64,000 bases of DNA from Senegalimassilia sp003474385 (lineage in GTDB: Bacteria > Actinomycetota > Coriobacteriia > Coriobacteriales > Eggerthellaceae), in the NCBI RefSeq assembly GCF_003474385.1, contig NZ_QUCY01000016.1, forward strand, positions 1 through 64,000, given 5' to 3'. The position numbers and the translations under genes were made by a program. The notes below the pieces were generated by a model that did no database searches, had not been told where the DNA came from, and saw nothing but the letters and a program-made list of their open reading frames with translations. Positions 33,005 through 41,404 of the stretch are shown piece by piece; position 1 is the stretch's first letter, and each line of letters begins with the position of its first letter.

Positions 33005-34313
33005 AGGGACCGAGCTTGCCCTGAAGCGAGCGGTTCGCGAAGGCCTTGCGACGAGGTTGCAGGGTGATTTCGATCCCGTGGAGGTGGAATCGGCCATCCA
33101 GTCGCTTGTGCAAGAGGCCGTGCGGGCGTGGAATCTGGGCCTTGCAGAGCTCGACGTCGCTCGCTTATGCCGTTCGGTCGGAGACGATTTCCTTCGCTAC
33201 GGCCCTTTGCAAGGGCTGTTGGAGGACCCTGGGATCACCGAGATCATCGTCAACGGCGGTGGCGTGGCGATGGATGCCGGAGTTGCAAGGTTTTTGGAGC
33301 CGCATGTGTTCGTGGAGCGCGCAGGGCGATTGGAGCCGTGCCCGTACGTTCGGTTCGACGATGCTGACCATCTCCGTCGCATCATCGACAAGATCGCCGA
33401 GCAGGCGGGCATGCGCTGCGACGAGGCGCATGCTATGGGCTGCGCCATGCTGCCGGGCGGCAAGGCGCGAGCAACCTACATCGTGCCTCCGCTTGCCCCG
33501 GATGGTCCCGCGCTCAACCTTCGCCTGTTCGGCGATGACGTCATGAGCATCGAGGATTTGACGGCGCGAGGCGCCCTCAGCCCCGTGATGGCGGAGTTTT
33601 TGGGTTCGGCGGTGCGCGCCCGGTGCCCCGTGATCATATCCGGAGGCACCGGCTCGGGAAAGACGACCATGCTCGGCGCGCTTTCCGGGTTCATCCCCGA
33701 CGACGAGCGCGTCTTGACCATCGAGGATACGCCTGAGCTGCGGTTGCGTGCCGCGCACGTCGAGCGGATGCAGACGCGCGAGGCGAACACCGAGGGCGAA
33801 GGGGCCGTTGGCATGCGCGAGCTGGTGGCGCTCTCGCTGCGCCGGCGCCCCGATCGCATCATCGTGGGCGAATGCCGCGGTGCGGAGGCTTACGAGATGC
33901 TGCAGGCGATGCAGACCGACCACCCCGGCTCGATGACCACCGTGCATGCCAACGACCCGGGGAATGCGCTGAGCCGTCTGCGCACCATGGTGGGTTACGC
34001 CAACGCCGATTTGGGTCGCGACGTCATCGTGCAGCAGATCGCGGAGTCGCTTGCGGGGGGTTTGATCGTCCATGTGGAGCGCATGCGCGACGGAGGGCGG
34101 CGCGTTACCAGCATCGTGGCGGTCGACCAGATGCCCGAGGGCGCGACGGTCATCCCTCGCGCCGAGCTGTTCCGGTTCGAGCCGCGCGGCATGGACGCGT
34201 TCGGCCGCATCACGGGAGCTTGGCGCGCATGCGGCGTCCAGCCGCAGCGCATCAAGCTGCGCATGCTCGCGGCAGGGGTGAGGTTCGATCCATCATGGTT
34301 TTTCGGGTCGTAG
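32994..34313 (+). CDS. tadA: TadA/CpaF-type pilus assembly ATPase (locus B)
   Basis: 439 residues. Shares the TadA outline: YGPLQGLLEDPGITEIIVNGGG, Walker A GGTGSGKT (217-224), LTIEDTPELRL, Walker B RIIVGECRGAEAYEM and TTVHANDPGNALSRL. The segment before the P-loop, usually D-R-P-G-R-V...TIRKF, reads AHAMGCAMLPGGKARATYIV then NLRLF, so several residues that normally contact nucleotide or neighbouring subunit are changed. Walker boxes are intact, so it should hydrolyse ATP. Start ATG 32994 follows GGGAGGT; ATG 32997 is possible. Confidence 0.93.
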   Translation: MMDRGTELALKRAVREGLATRLQGDFDPVEVESAIQSLVQEAVRAWNLGLAELDVARLCRSVGDDFLRYGPLQGLLEDPGITEIIVNGGGVAMDAGVARFLEPHVFVERAGRLEPCPYVRFDDADHLRRIIDKIAEQAGMRCDEAHAMGCAMLPGGKARATYIVPPLAPDGPALNLRLFGDDVMSIEDLTARGALSPVMAEFLGSAVRARCPVIISGGTGSGKTTMLGALSGFIPDDERVLTIEDTPELRLRAAHVERMQTREANTEGEGAVGMRELVALSLRRRPDRIIVGECRGAEAYEMLQAMQTDHPGSMTTVHANDPGNALSRLRTMVGYANADLGRDVIVQQIAESLAGGLIVHVERMRDGGRRVTSIVAVDQMPEGATVIPRAELFRFEPRGMDAFGRITGAWRACGVQPQRIKLRMLAAGVRFDPSWFFGS

Positions 34314-34320
34314 GAAGGCG

Positions 34321-35244
34321 ATGGCTATGAAGGGATTCTTCTCCGGGGCGCTTGCCTTCGGCGTGCTTTTGGCGGCAGCGGCGGTGGCGTGCACCGCCCT
34401 GTCTTTGAGGTTGCGGCAAAGGGCCGAGGAAAGCGATGCCCGAGCGTCGGACCGGGCGTTGTACGAACTGGGCAAACGCGATGCCGAGTCGGCGAAGGCG
34501 GATGTCGAAGGACCGCTTGGCAGGATGCTGCGCGATGCGGGCATCGAGGCGTCTCCGGTTTCATGGACGCTGTGCTTGGGCACCGTGGGCGCGTTCGCGG
34601 CATTTTTCGGCATGCGGGCAAGTGGCCTGCTCGGTGCGATGCTGGGCGTAGGGTTGGTTTGCATCGCTGCGGCGTTGTACGTGCTGCGCGCACGGGCGAA
34701 ACGGCGCGAGCTGCTTTCCCGGCAGTTTGTGCGGCTCGTTCCTCAGTTGTCGGCCAGCGTGAAGAGCTCGCTGACCCTTGAGCGCGCGCTGCGGATCTCG
34801 GCCGACCATGCGCCGGAGCCGCTGCGCTCGGAGCTGATGGCGGTGCTCGCGCGCGTTTCCTATGGCATGCCGTTGGTGCAGGCCCTTGCCCGCATGGCGC
34901 AAAGCACGGGCGACGCCGATGTCGCGGCGTTGGCGTCGGCCATGCGCATCCAGCAGCGTTTCGGCGGGTCGATGGGTGCGGTCTTCGATCTAATCGCGGA
35001 GCACGCCCAGGGCCGCGCCCTTATGCAGCAGGAGCTGCGCAGCGAACTTGCGGGAACGCGCATGGCCACGGTGGTGGTGGCGTGCGCCATGCCTGCGATC
35101 TTCGCGTTCATGTTCGCCACAAACCCGGCTTTTTCCCTGTTCTATCGGGAAAACCCGCTGGGGTGGGCCGTGCTTGCGGGCGCTGCGCTCATGGAGGTGG
35201 CGGGTATTGCGGCGTGCCGTCGGATTACAAGGTTCTCGTATTAG
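34321..35244 (+). CDS. tadB: TadB-like inner-membrane platform protein (locus B)
   Basis: 307 residues with spans near 8-27, 82-120 (two) and 253-300 (two), and a T2SS F domain (LSASVKSSLTLERALRIS, then RIQQRFGGSMGAVFDLIAEH). Pairs with tadC downstream. Eight bases after tadA. Confidence 0.86.
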   Translation: MAMKGFFSGALAFGVLLAAAAVACTALSLRLRQRAEESDARASDRALYELGKRDAESAKADVEGPLGRMLRDAGIEASPVSWTLCLGTVGAFAAFFGMRASGLLGAMLGVGLVCIAAALYVLRARAKRRELLSRQFVRLVPQLSASVKSSLTLERALRISADHAPEPLRSELMAVLARVSYGMPLVQALARMAQSTGDADVAALASAMRIQQRFGGSMGAVFDLIAEHAQGRALMQQELRSELAGTRMATVVVACAMPAIFAFMFATNPAFSLFYRENPLGWAVLAGAALMEVAGIAACRRITRFSY

Positions 35245-35273
35245 GCGCGCTCGCGCCGGTTAGGGGGTGATGC

Positions 35274-36197
35274 ATGCGAAGCTTGACGTTTTGCGCGATC
35301 TGCCTGCTGGCGGTTGCTGCGGGGTTGGCGGTTTACGAGGCGCTCAACGCTTGGGCCGGGGTGAAAGCGCGTGGGCTTATGCCGGCGTGGGCAAGATTCG
35401 ATCGGGCCGACGGCTCGTCGAGGGGTCGGACTCATGCGGGCCCGGCTCGCTTGTGGTCGCGTGCTGTGGAGGCGCTTGCGGGTTTCGCCCCGCTTTCAAT
35501 GAGGGAGCGGGAGCGGTCAAGGGAACGGCTTCGATGCGCGGGCATCGCTTTGGAGCCCGAAACCTGGCGTTGCGTGTGCTTTGCCGCGGTTTCGGGCTGC
35601 GTGGTCATCGCCGTTGCGGCGTGCATCGCGTTTCGTGCAACGCCGGCGGTTTTCGTTTTCGTCGTTTGCGGAGCGGGGCTGGCGGGTTGCGGAGGCTTGC
35701 AGCTGTATCTGCGATCGAAGCGCCAAGCGCGCCGCGCCGCCATCGATGCCGGATTGCCCGACGCCATGGAATTGCTTGGCGTGGCGATAGCCGCCGGATC
35801 TCCGGTGGAGCAGTGCTTTCGTCAGGTTGCCGAAAGCTTGAGCGGCCCGCTTGCCGATGAGTTCCGCCTGGTGGACCAAGAGGTCAACTTGCTGGGGCAT
35901 TCCCGCGCGAAGGCGCTTTCGAACCTTGCGCAGCGCTGCGCAAGCCAGGAGGTCACTGCGTTCGCCGCTCAGCTGACCCAAGCCATAGAGCAGGGCGCCT
36001 CGGTGGCGCAGGGGCTTGCCAATCAAGCTGCGCTTGCCCGTTCGCGCGCACAGGCGGCGGCGCTCGAACATATCAGGAAGATGCCGACGAAGCTCGATGT
36101 GGTGCTGTCCGTTTGCTTTTTGCCGCCTACCACGTTGCTGGTGCTCGTTCCCACGGTGGTCGATCTGCTGGCGTTTCTGGGAGGTGGGCTGGCTTGA
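35274..36197 (+). CDS. tadC: TadC-like inner-membrane platform protein (locus B)
   Basis: 307 residues with four predicted spans (about 4-22, 98-145 as two, 280-302) and an F domain: LPDAMELLGVAIAAGSPVEQ and QLTQAIEQGASVAQGLANQA. Last core assembly gene of locus B. The start follows TTAGGGGGTG with a 29-base gap after tadB. Confidence 0.86.
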   Translation: MRSLTFCAICLLAVAAGLAVYEALNAWAGVKARGLMPAWARFDRADGSSRGRTHAGPARLWSRAVEALAGFAPLSMRERERSRERLRCAGIALEPETWRCVCFAAVSGCVVIAVAACIAFRATPAVFVFVVCGAGLAGCGGLQLYLRSKRQARRAAIDAGLPDAMELLGVAIAAGSPVEQCFRQVAESLSGPLADEFRLVDQEVNLLGHSRAKALSNLAQRCASQEVTAFAAQLTQAIEQGASVAQGLANQAALARSRAQAAALEHIRKMPTKLDVVLSVCFLPPTTLLVLVPTVVDLLAFLGGGLA

Positions 36198-36237
36198 GGT
36201 CGTTTCGATGGGCGCCGCAGGAAGGAAGGGCGGGGCG

Positions 36238-38838
36238 ATGGTGAGGCAGAGGCATAAAACTGCGATGCGCAATCGAAGGCGCCGCGTTCCCGCATCGGGT
36301 GGCGTGTCAACGGGGGATGGGCATGTGCTCACGCGCCGCGGTTTCGTGTTCGGTTTAGGGGCGGTTGCCGTTGGACTGATTATGTACAACCCCCGAATGG
36401 CGTTTGCCGATGAACCTTGGTGGGACGGGTCCTTGATCTTCCGCGGATATGGCGCGCGTTATGCCAACAGGTTTTGGAATGAGGTCGGTTCGGTGCAGGC
36501 GGGGGCAGGTGCCGAGCAGGCGGGGAATATGTACACCGGTTTGCAGGTGTCGGCGAAAACGCCTTGGGTTGAATGGGATATCTCCTCACGGCAGTTCATC
36601 AGGGTGGCCACTAAGATCGCCATGGCATGCGATTTCACGACGGAGCTGTATTACCACATGAGGGGCAAGCTCGAGATAGCGTGCGGAAGCTATAACGAGC
36701 TGAATCCCTCGTATAACCTGTGGCACACGGATTCGGGCGATGATACGCGTTTCACCCTGTTCCACACTGTTGACGGTGCACCTAAAGGGGGCGTGGAAGA
36801 GGGGTCGAAGATCGTCGTCATCGACAATGAGGCAGGATCGGGCATCCATAGAGACGGTTGCCATGTGTGGACCGATTACCGCGAGTATCCGGGATCGGAT
36901 TATTCAGTGTGGATCCGGCGTACCGAGCGCGATGCGATGCATGGGTTTCAGCTGAGGTCGTGGTTTTGGAACTATTACTACTATGGGAAGGACTGGTATT
37001 ACCAGCGGGCCGACGATCCCCCTATCGGCTTTTCCACGAAGTGGGTCAAGCAACGAGCAAAACGGGTGGGTATCGCAAGCGAGGCGCAATGGGCTGGCCG
37101 CGTGCTCGTCATCTCCCCGGCAACGGTTCCGTCGCTGCAGCTGGGCGTCGACGGGCCTCGCGCCGGCCAGGGATGCGGCGTGTTTTCCTCTGCGTCCTCG
37201 ACGAGACGCCATTGGATAGCGGTGTCGCACGAAGACGAGCGCTTTGCCGGAACGTTTCGCTTCGTGCCTGTTTGCGCCGGCGACGGCTCGCTTTCGTTGG
37301 GCCAGGCAGGCGGCGGGCCGCGTTTCGACGCAAGCGCGGCGGAGCTTCAGCGTCGCGCGGGCGCCGATCGCGCGCAGGCGGTGTGGGTGCATGGGCGAGG
37401 ATCGCGCCAATGGCTTTTCAGCGATTGTTCCGGCATGGCGCTCGATCGCGTGGGAGCCTCGCAGGAAAACGGCGCGCGCGTGCAGTTCCATTCGAACGGC
37501 TATGCCGATGGGGAGTGGGGCAACGAGTCTCATATATGGCATCTCGAAGATGCTCGTTTCGGCACGGAGGACGGCGACCTGTTCGACCTTGAGGGCGCTG
37601 CAGACGGCTCGACGGTTGTCGTGGGCGCTTCGCTTGGCGTTCCCGACCCCCGGACCGCGTTCAGGCCCGGAGGCGCATCGGCCGATGCGAAGGGCATTCG
37701 ATACGAATACCTGTGGTTTGCCGATGACGGTCAGGGAGAAGCCGTCTCCGAGATTCCCGAGGTCACGGGCCGCGCATGCGTGTCGTTCGGCGGCGGGCGC
37801 CTGTGGCTTGATGCGCAACCGGCGGCGAACGTGGTGGGAACGCGCGGGCATGCCGGGGCTTTGCGTGCTTTGAACCTATCGGCCGAAGGAAGCGAGCCGG
37901 GGCTTGCCGTGCAAATCGCCTCGTCCGGAGCGTGGCGCGATGCCTCTCAAGAGGGGGCCGAGGCGCAGGGTCTCAGCATAAAGCTCGGCGGGGATGCCTC
38001 CTCGCGCTTTCATGTGCGTTATCGCGTGTGCGGGAAGGATGGGAGTTGGTCCGAGTGGGTCCAAGACGGGCAGGAGGCATCCTGCGGCGGGATGCCGATT
38101 CATGGCATAAGCGCCCGAATCGTGCCAGCGGGGCTTCTTGAGGAAACGGGGCGGACGCTTCAGGTCGGCGAGCACTTGGCGGGAAAGCGGCTGGCGTGCA
38201 TCGTGCGCGCGACTACCGCATACCTGCATGCCGCGTATCTGGGATGCGCCGTTTCAAAGCCTTTGCAGGTAGTGAACCCCTTCACCACGGTGCGCTATTT
38301 CGTGGATGGCGAACGAGAGCCTTGCTGGTCCGAACGCGTCGACGAATCGTCCTCGTACAGCGCCTCCTCCGATGCGCGCGCAATTGCCTTGAAACCCGGG
38401 TGTGAGAAGGTGGAGGGGTGGTTCGTCGATGCCGCGTGCACCGTTCCGTTCGCGGATGGGACGGTGGTGCAGGGGGCGACGTTGGATCTGTTCGGGCGCA
38501 ATATCGCCGAGGTCCGCTATGCATTGACGGATATGGCTCGGGAGTTGTTCTCTGAGCGGCGGTGCTTCGCCGATAAGCAGCTTGAAGCCGAGGTGGACGG
38601 GGAATCCATGCTGCCGCCTGCGCAAGAGGTGGCCTACGGGGAGGTGCTGTCGTTTTCGCGGCGTCCCAGCGTATGGTACGAGGCCGAGGGGCGTGCAAGG
38701 GAGGCGGTCGGCGTTATCGGCGCATATGCCGATGCTTCGGCATCCCAGCCGCCGGCGCCGAAGCTGAAGGTGACGTGCTCTATGACGGCGTATCTTGGAT
38801 GGGCCTTGCCGAGATACGAGGGCATTTGGGTTTCGTAG
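36238..38838 (+). CDS. Secreted protein with twin-arginine signal and lectin-like regions
   Basis: 866 residues. A basic N-terminus leads to a Tat-type signal: TRRGFVFG (32-39), hydrophobic GAVAVGLIMY, then AFADE as a cleavage site near 57. The region 60-250 is Tyr/Trp-rich (NYYYYGKDWYY) and unassigned. About 255-417 resembles a ricin-type beta-trefoil (DCSGMALDRVGASQENGARV, then GNESHIWHLE). About 560-600 resembles a clostridial hydrophobic (ChW) repeat (HVRYRVCGKDGSWSEWVQDG). The last 200 residues look like beta-rich repeats (VRYFVDGE, ALKPGCEKVEGWFVDAACT). No LPxTG or C-terminal membrane anchor is seen, so it is probably released or wall-bound. ATG 36208 is an alternative start. Follows tadC by 40 bases. 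Confidence 0.65.
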   Translation: MVRQRHKTAMRNRRRRVPASGGVSTGDGHVLTRRGFVFGLGAVAVGLIMYNPRMAFADEPWWDGSLIFRGYGARYANRFWNEVGSVQAGAGAEQAGNMYTGLQVSAKTPWVEWDISSRQFIRVATKIAMACDFTTELYYHMRGKLEIACGSYNELNPSYNLWHTDSGDDTRFTLFHTVDGAPKGGVEEGSKIVVIDNEAGSGIHRDGCHVWTDYREYPGSDYSVWIRRTERDAMHGFQLRSWFWNYYYYGKDWYYQRADDPPIGFSTKWVKQRAKRVGIASEAQWAGRVLVISPATVPSLQLGVDGPRAGQGCGVFSSASSTRRHWIAVSHEDERFAGTFRFVPVCAGDGSLSLGQAGGGPRFDASAAELQRRAGADRAQAVWVHGRGSRQWLFSDCSGMALDRVGASQENGARVQFHSNGYADGEWGNESHIWHLEDARFGTEDGDLFDLEGAADGSTVVVGASLGVPDPRTAFRPGGASADAKGIRYEYLWFADDGQGEAVSEIPEVTGRACVSFGGGRLWLDAQPAANVVGTRGHAGALRALNLSAEGSEPGLAVQIASSGAWRDASQEGAEAQGLSIKLGGDASSRFHVRYRVCGKDGSWSEWVQDGQEASCGGMPIHGISARIVPAGLLEETGRTLQVGEHLAGKRLACIVRATTAYLHAAYLGCAVSKPLQVVNPFTTVRYFVDGEREPCWSERVDESSSYSASSDARAIALKPGCEKVEGWFVDAACTVPFADGTVVQGATLDLFGRNIAEVRYALTDMARELFSERRCFADKQLEAEVDGESMLPPAQEVAYGEVLSFSRRPSVWYEAEGRAREAVGVIGAYADASASQPPAPKLKVTCSMTAYLGWALPRYEGIWVS

Positions 38839-38849
38839 GCGTGGAATAC

Positions 38850-38882
38850 GGATCGAGCCGCCATCGGTTGGCGGCTCGATCC
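38850..38882 (+). terminator. Hairpin closing the Tad cluster
   Basis: A perfect 14-bp stem (38850-38863 with 38869-38882) with loop TCGGT, 11 bases after the last stop. No T tract follows, but the stem is very stable and it is the first such element since 18934. Confidence 0.6.
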
Positions 38883-38933
38883 GGGGCGCGGTGCGTGCTG
38901 GGGCGCTTGGCGTGATGCGCGGTAGCGTCGCAT

Positions 38934-38968
38934 CACAAAAAACGAGATAAGGCCGATCCGCCTTATCT
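38934..38968 (-). terminator. Terminator of the thrC-modE unit
   Basis: On the minus strand AGATAAGGC pairs with GCCTTATCT (38945-38953 with 38960-38968), followed by CGTTTTTTGTG, 54 bases past the ModE-like stop. Confidence 0.85.
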
Positions 38969-39021
38969 GCACGTTATCGTCGAAGGACCTCGAGATGATG
39001 CACAGGGCGAGCGGTTATCGG

Positions 39022-39372
39022 CTACTGGCCATCAACCTGCTTTTCGAAGCTGTCCTCGGCTTGCGATTGAAGCTGCTCCTCGATGGCCTGGTATGCGGCA
39101 AGAATCTGCTCGCAATCTTCGGTCAGTCGGCTTCCGTGGGCGCCATCGCGGTAAAGAAGCTGCACGTCAAGGGCTGCTTCTGTGTCCTTGATGATGCGCC
39201 ATGCCTTGCTGTATGCCATGCCCATGCTCTTGGCTGCGGCGTTTAAGGAGCCGGTGTCGCGCACGCCGATGCACAGGCTGGCGATGCCGCGGCCGAACAC
39301 CGAGTTGCTTTCCGTGTCGGGATTGACCACGGAAAGCCTGACGATCGGTTTAAGCTTGGATAGTTTGTTCAT
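39022..39372 (-). CDS. ModE-type LysR-like winged-helix regulator, single domain
   Basis: 116 residues, matching only the N-terminal DNA-binding domain of ModE: SLCIGVRDTGSLNAAAKSMGMAYSKAWRIIKDTEAAL and the wing LLYRDGAHGSRLTEDCEQIL, here quoted in parts. The molybdate-binding MOP/TOBE domains are absent, as in the many short ModE-like proteins of anaerobes. It may repress or activate molybdenum or other metal genes, but no mod genes are nearby. It sits 32 bases downstream of thrC on the same strand, so the two are probably co-transcribed. Start ATG 39372 follows GAAGGA. Confidence 0.85.
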   Translation of the reverse strand: MNKLSKLKPIVRLSVVNPDTESNSVFGRGIASLCIGVRDTGSLNAAAKSMGMAYSKAWRIIKDTEAALDVQLLYRDGAHGSRLTEDCEQILAAYQAIEEQLQSQAEDSFEKQVDGQ

Positions 39373-39404
39373 GAATGGTCCTTCGGTTCCCCTCGTGTGT
39401 GCTG

Positions 39405-40961
39405 CTATTCGTTGTCCAAGGCAGCGAGAAACCGCTCCGTCGCGCTCTCGATGTCCTCGGTGGTGCCGTCGATGACTTCGGTGAACCTGATGGGCAGACC
39501 GTCGAGTTCCGCCAGGCAGCGCGGCACGTCGTGGTGGCCCGATTCGTCGGCGACCAGGTCGTTGAGGCCGCAGCCGGAAAGCGCGGCAATGTTTTCCGGC
39601 AGGGGCTGGCCGGGCTGCATATCGTGCAAGGCGCGGTACACGTTGTTGCCGAACTTGGCCCAGTGGGCGGTGCTGGCGATGAGCACGGGGTTTTCGCCGC
39701 GCAGGTTCTGCGCGGCGCGGTATGCTACGGCGGTATGCGGGTCGAGTAGGTAGTCGTGCTTGTCGAGCACCTCTTTGATGGTGCGCAGACACTCGGCGTT
39801 GTCCACGCTGTCGGCGGCAAAGTGCTTGCGAACGGCCTTGAACGTGTCCTCGTCCACGCGGAAGCAGCGCTGCTGCTTCAGGTCGGCCATCCAGCCGGCG
39901 ATCGCTTCGGGGTTGCGGCCCGTCAGCTCGAACAGCTGGCGCTCCAGGTTGGAGCTGACCAGGATGTCCATGGAAGGGGAGGGGGTCAGCACGAACGGGC
40001 GGTCGGACACGTCGTAGGTGCCGGTGTTGATGAAGTCGGTGAGCACGCGGTTCTCGTTGCTGGCGCAGTACAGCATGTCGATGGGCACTCCCATACGCTT
40101 GGCGTAGTACGCGGCAAGGATGTTGCCGAAGTTGCCGGTAGGCACGCATACGTCAAGCGGGGCGCCGGCTGCAAGCTTGCCGTCTGCCACCAGCTGCGAG
40201 TAGGCGGACACGTAGTACACCACCTGCGGCAGCAGGCGGCCCCAGTTGATGGAATTCGCGCTGGAAAGGGAGACGCCATGCTCGGAGAGCAGCTTCTCGG
40301 CGAAGGCTGCGTCGCCGAACACGTTCTTAGCGCCCGTCTGACAATCGTCGAAGTTGCCGCGCACGCCCCACACGTTGACGTTTGATCCGCGTTGCGTGGC
40401 CATCTGGCGGTACTGGATGTCGCTCACCCCGCCGTCGGGATACATGACCGAGATGGAGACGTGGGGCAGGTCGCGGAAGCCTTCGAGGGCGGCCTTGCCG
40501 GTGTCTCCCGACGTTGCCACCAGGATAAGGAAATCGTGGTTGAGCTTGCCCTGCTCGCGCAGCTGGGCTGCCGATGCGCTGAAGAAGCGCGGCAGGCACT
40601 GCAGCGCCATGTCCTTGAAGGCGCTGGTGGGGCCGTGCCACAGCTCAAGGACGTGGGTGTCGGCATCAAGGGAGGTGATGGGGCAGATGCGCTCGTCGTC
40701 GAAGTTGTCGCTATAGGCCTGCGCCATAAGCTCGTCTATGACCTGAGCGGGAAGGTCGACGCCGAAGGCCTTGTAGATGCGTGCGGCGCGCTGCGCATAG
40801 GGCAGCTGAGCCAACTCGCAGATCTCGTCGAGCGCAAGCTCGGGGATATGCTGCGGAACGTACAGTCCGCCGCCATCTGCCAGGCCGTTGATAACGGCCT
40901 CGGTGAATTCAACGGGTCGGTCGATGCATCCGCGCGTATCGATATAGCGATTCTCTTGCAT
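39405..40961 (-). CDS. thrC: Threonine synthase
   Basis: PLP enzyme converting O-phosphohomoserine to threonine. 518 residues, of the longer ThrC class. N-terminal segment GLADGGGLYVP, PLP lysine in GPTSAFKDMAL (K116), the phosphate-binding ATSGDTGKAAL, and VPTGNFGNILAAYYAKRMG are all present. ATG 40961 follows GAAGGAGG; the frame stays open to 41234 but the upstream residues are not ThrC-like. No other threonine genes are adjacent. It leads a two-gene unit with the ModE-like gene. Confidence 0.95.
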   Translation of the reverse strand: MQENRYIDTRGCIDRPVEFTEAVINGLADGGGLYVPQHIPELALDEICELAQLPYAQRAARIYKAFGVDLPAQVIDELMAQAYSDNFDDERICPITSLDADTHVLELWHGPTSAFKDMALQCLPRFFSASAAQLREQGKLNHDFLILVATSGDTGKAALEGFRDLPHVSISVMYPDGGVSDIQYRQMATQRGSNVNVWGVRGNFDDCQTGAKNVFGDAAFAEKLLSEHGVSLSSANSINWGRLLPQVVYYVSAYSQLVADGKLAAGAPLDVCVPTGNFGNILAAYYAKRMGVPIDMLYCASNENRVLTDFINTGTYDVSDRPFVLTPSPSMDILVSSNLERQLFELTGRNPEAIAGWMADLKQQRCFRVDEDTFKAVRKHFAADSVDNAECLRTIKEVLDKHDYLLDPHTAVAYRAAQNLRGENPVLIASTAHWAKFGNNVYRALHDMQPGQPLPENIAALSGCGLNDLVADESGHHDVPRCLAELDGLPIRFTEVIDGTTEDIESATERFLAALDNE

Positions 40962-41404
40962 GGGCTTGGTGCCTCCTTCGGCATTGCGAAAAGGGGGATT
41001 ATTCACGGTACGCATAATATTCCTGCGAAAGTACAGATGGAAGATGATTTTCCCGTTCTTCAGACAAACGGTGGCGAACGACGTTTTCGGCAAATAAGAT
41101 CGATGCCGGGACTCGTGCCGCCTAGTTGTAGAGGGCTCGCCCTCCTTTAGTGCGGGAAATACTTGCGAGCGGTTTCGACGGATGCGGGTAGGAAGGGTGG
41201 CGGAGAGCAAGTTTGCAGTCGGAACGCTTTTCATGTCCGCTCGTCCGGCATCTTCAGCCGCGCTTCGCTCGTTTCGAAGTAAATGTGGTGAAACTTTGAA
41301 AATTTACCCGTATCGAACAATAAGTTGCCCAAGGCTTCCATGCAAAGTCAATCTGATGTAACATCATTCTGTTATATGCGTCAAACAAATGAAGGGAGAA
41401 CATC
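40962..41404. other. Divergent promoter region between thrC and feoA
   Basis: 443 bases. The half nearest thrC has GAGGGCTCGCCCTC (41131-41144), a short palindrome. The half nearest feoA is AT-rich and contains a 13-base palindrome (41354-41366) and probable promoter elements (TTGAAA at 41296, TTATAT at 41372). No gene or known riboswitch was found. Confidence 0.45.
41354..41366 (+). promoter_or_regulatory. Candidate operator palindrome upstream of feoA
   Basis: TGATGT-A-ACATCA, a perfect 6-1-6 inverted repeat, ends five bases before a -10-like TTATAT and about 40 bases ahead of the first feoA. A repressor bound here would block the promoter. Which protein binds is unknown; the DtxR-family regulator at 45885 is the closest metal regulator. 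Confidence 0.45.

Larger units (their letters stand above)
18934..38838 (+). other. Tandem Tad/Flp pilus gene cluster (loci A and B)
   Basis: About 22 genes on one strand, mostly overlapping or a few bases apart, with no terminator seen inside. Locus A (18934-30209) has cpaB, tadZ, tadA, tadB, tadC, flp, three TadE-like genes, a large TadG-like gene, an unknown anchored protein, DUF192, a zinc ribbon and an A24 prepilin peptidase. Locus B (30305-36197) has a divergent pilin-like gene, three TadE/G-like genes, and second copies of cpaB, tadA, tadB and tadC. A secreted protein follows. The only intergenic gap above 60 bases is 30210-30304, the boundary of the two loci. No secretin (RcpA/CpaC) is present, as expected for a one-membrane cell. 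Confidence 0.85.

Noticed and set aside
40962..41404. T-box or threonine attenuator ahead of thrC
   Set aside because: No T-box sequence and no run of Thr codons in a leader peptide was seen.
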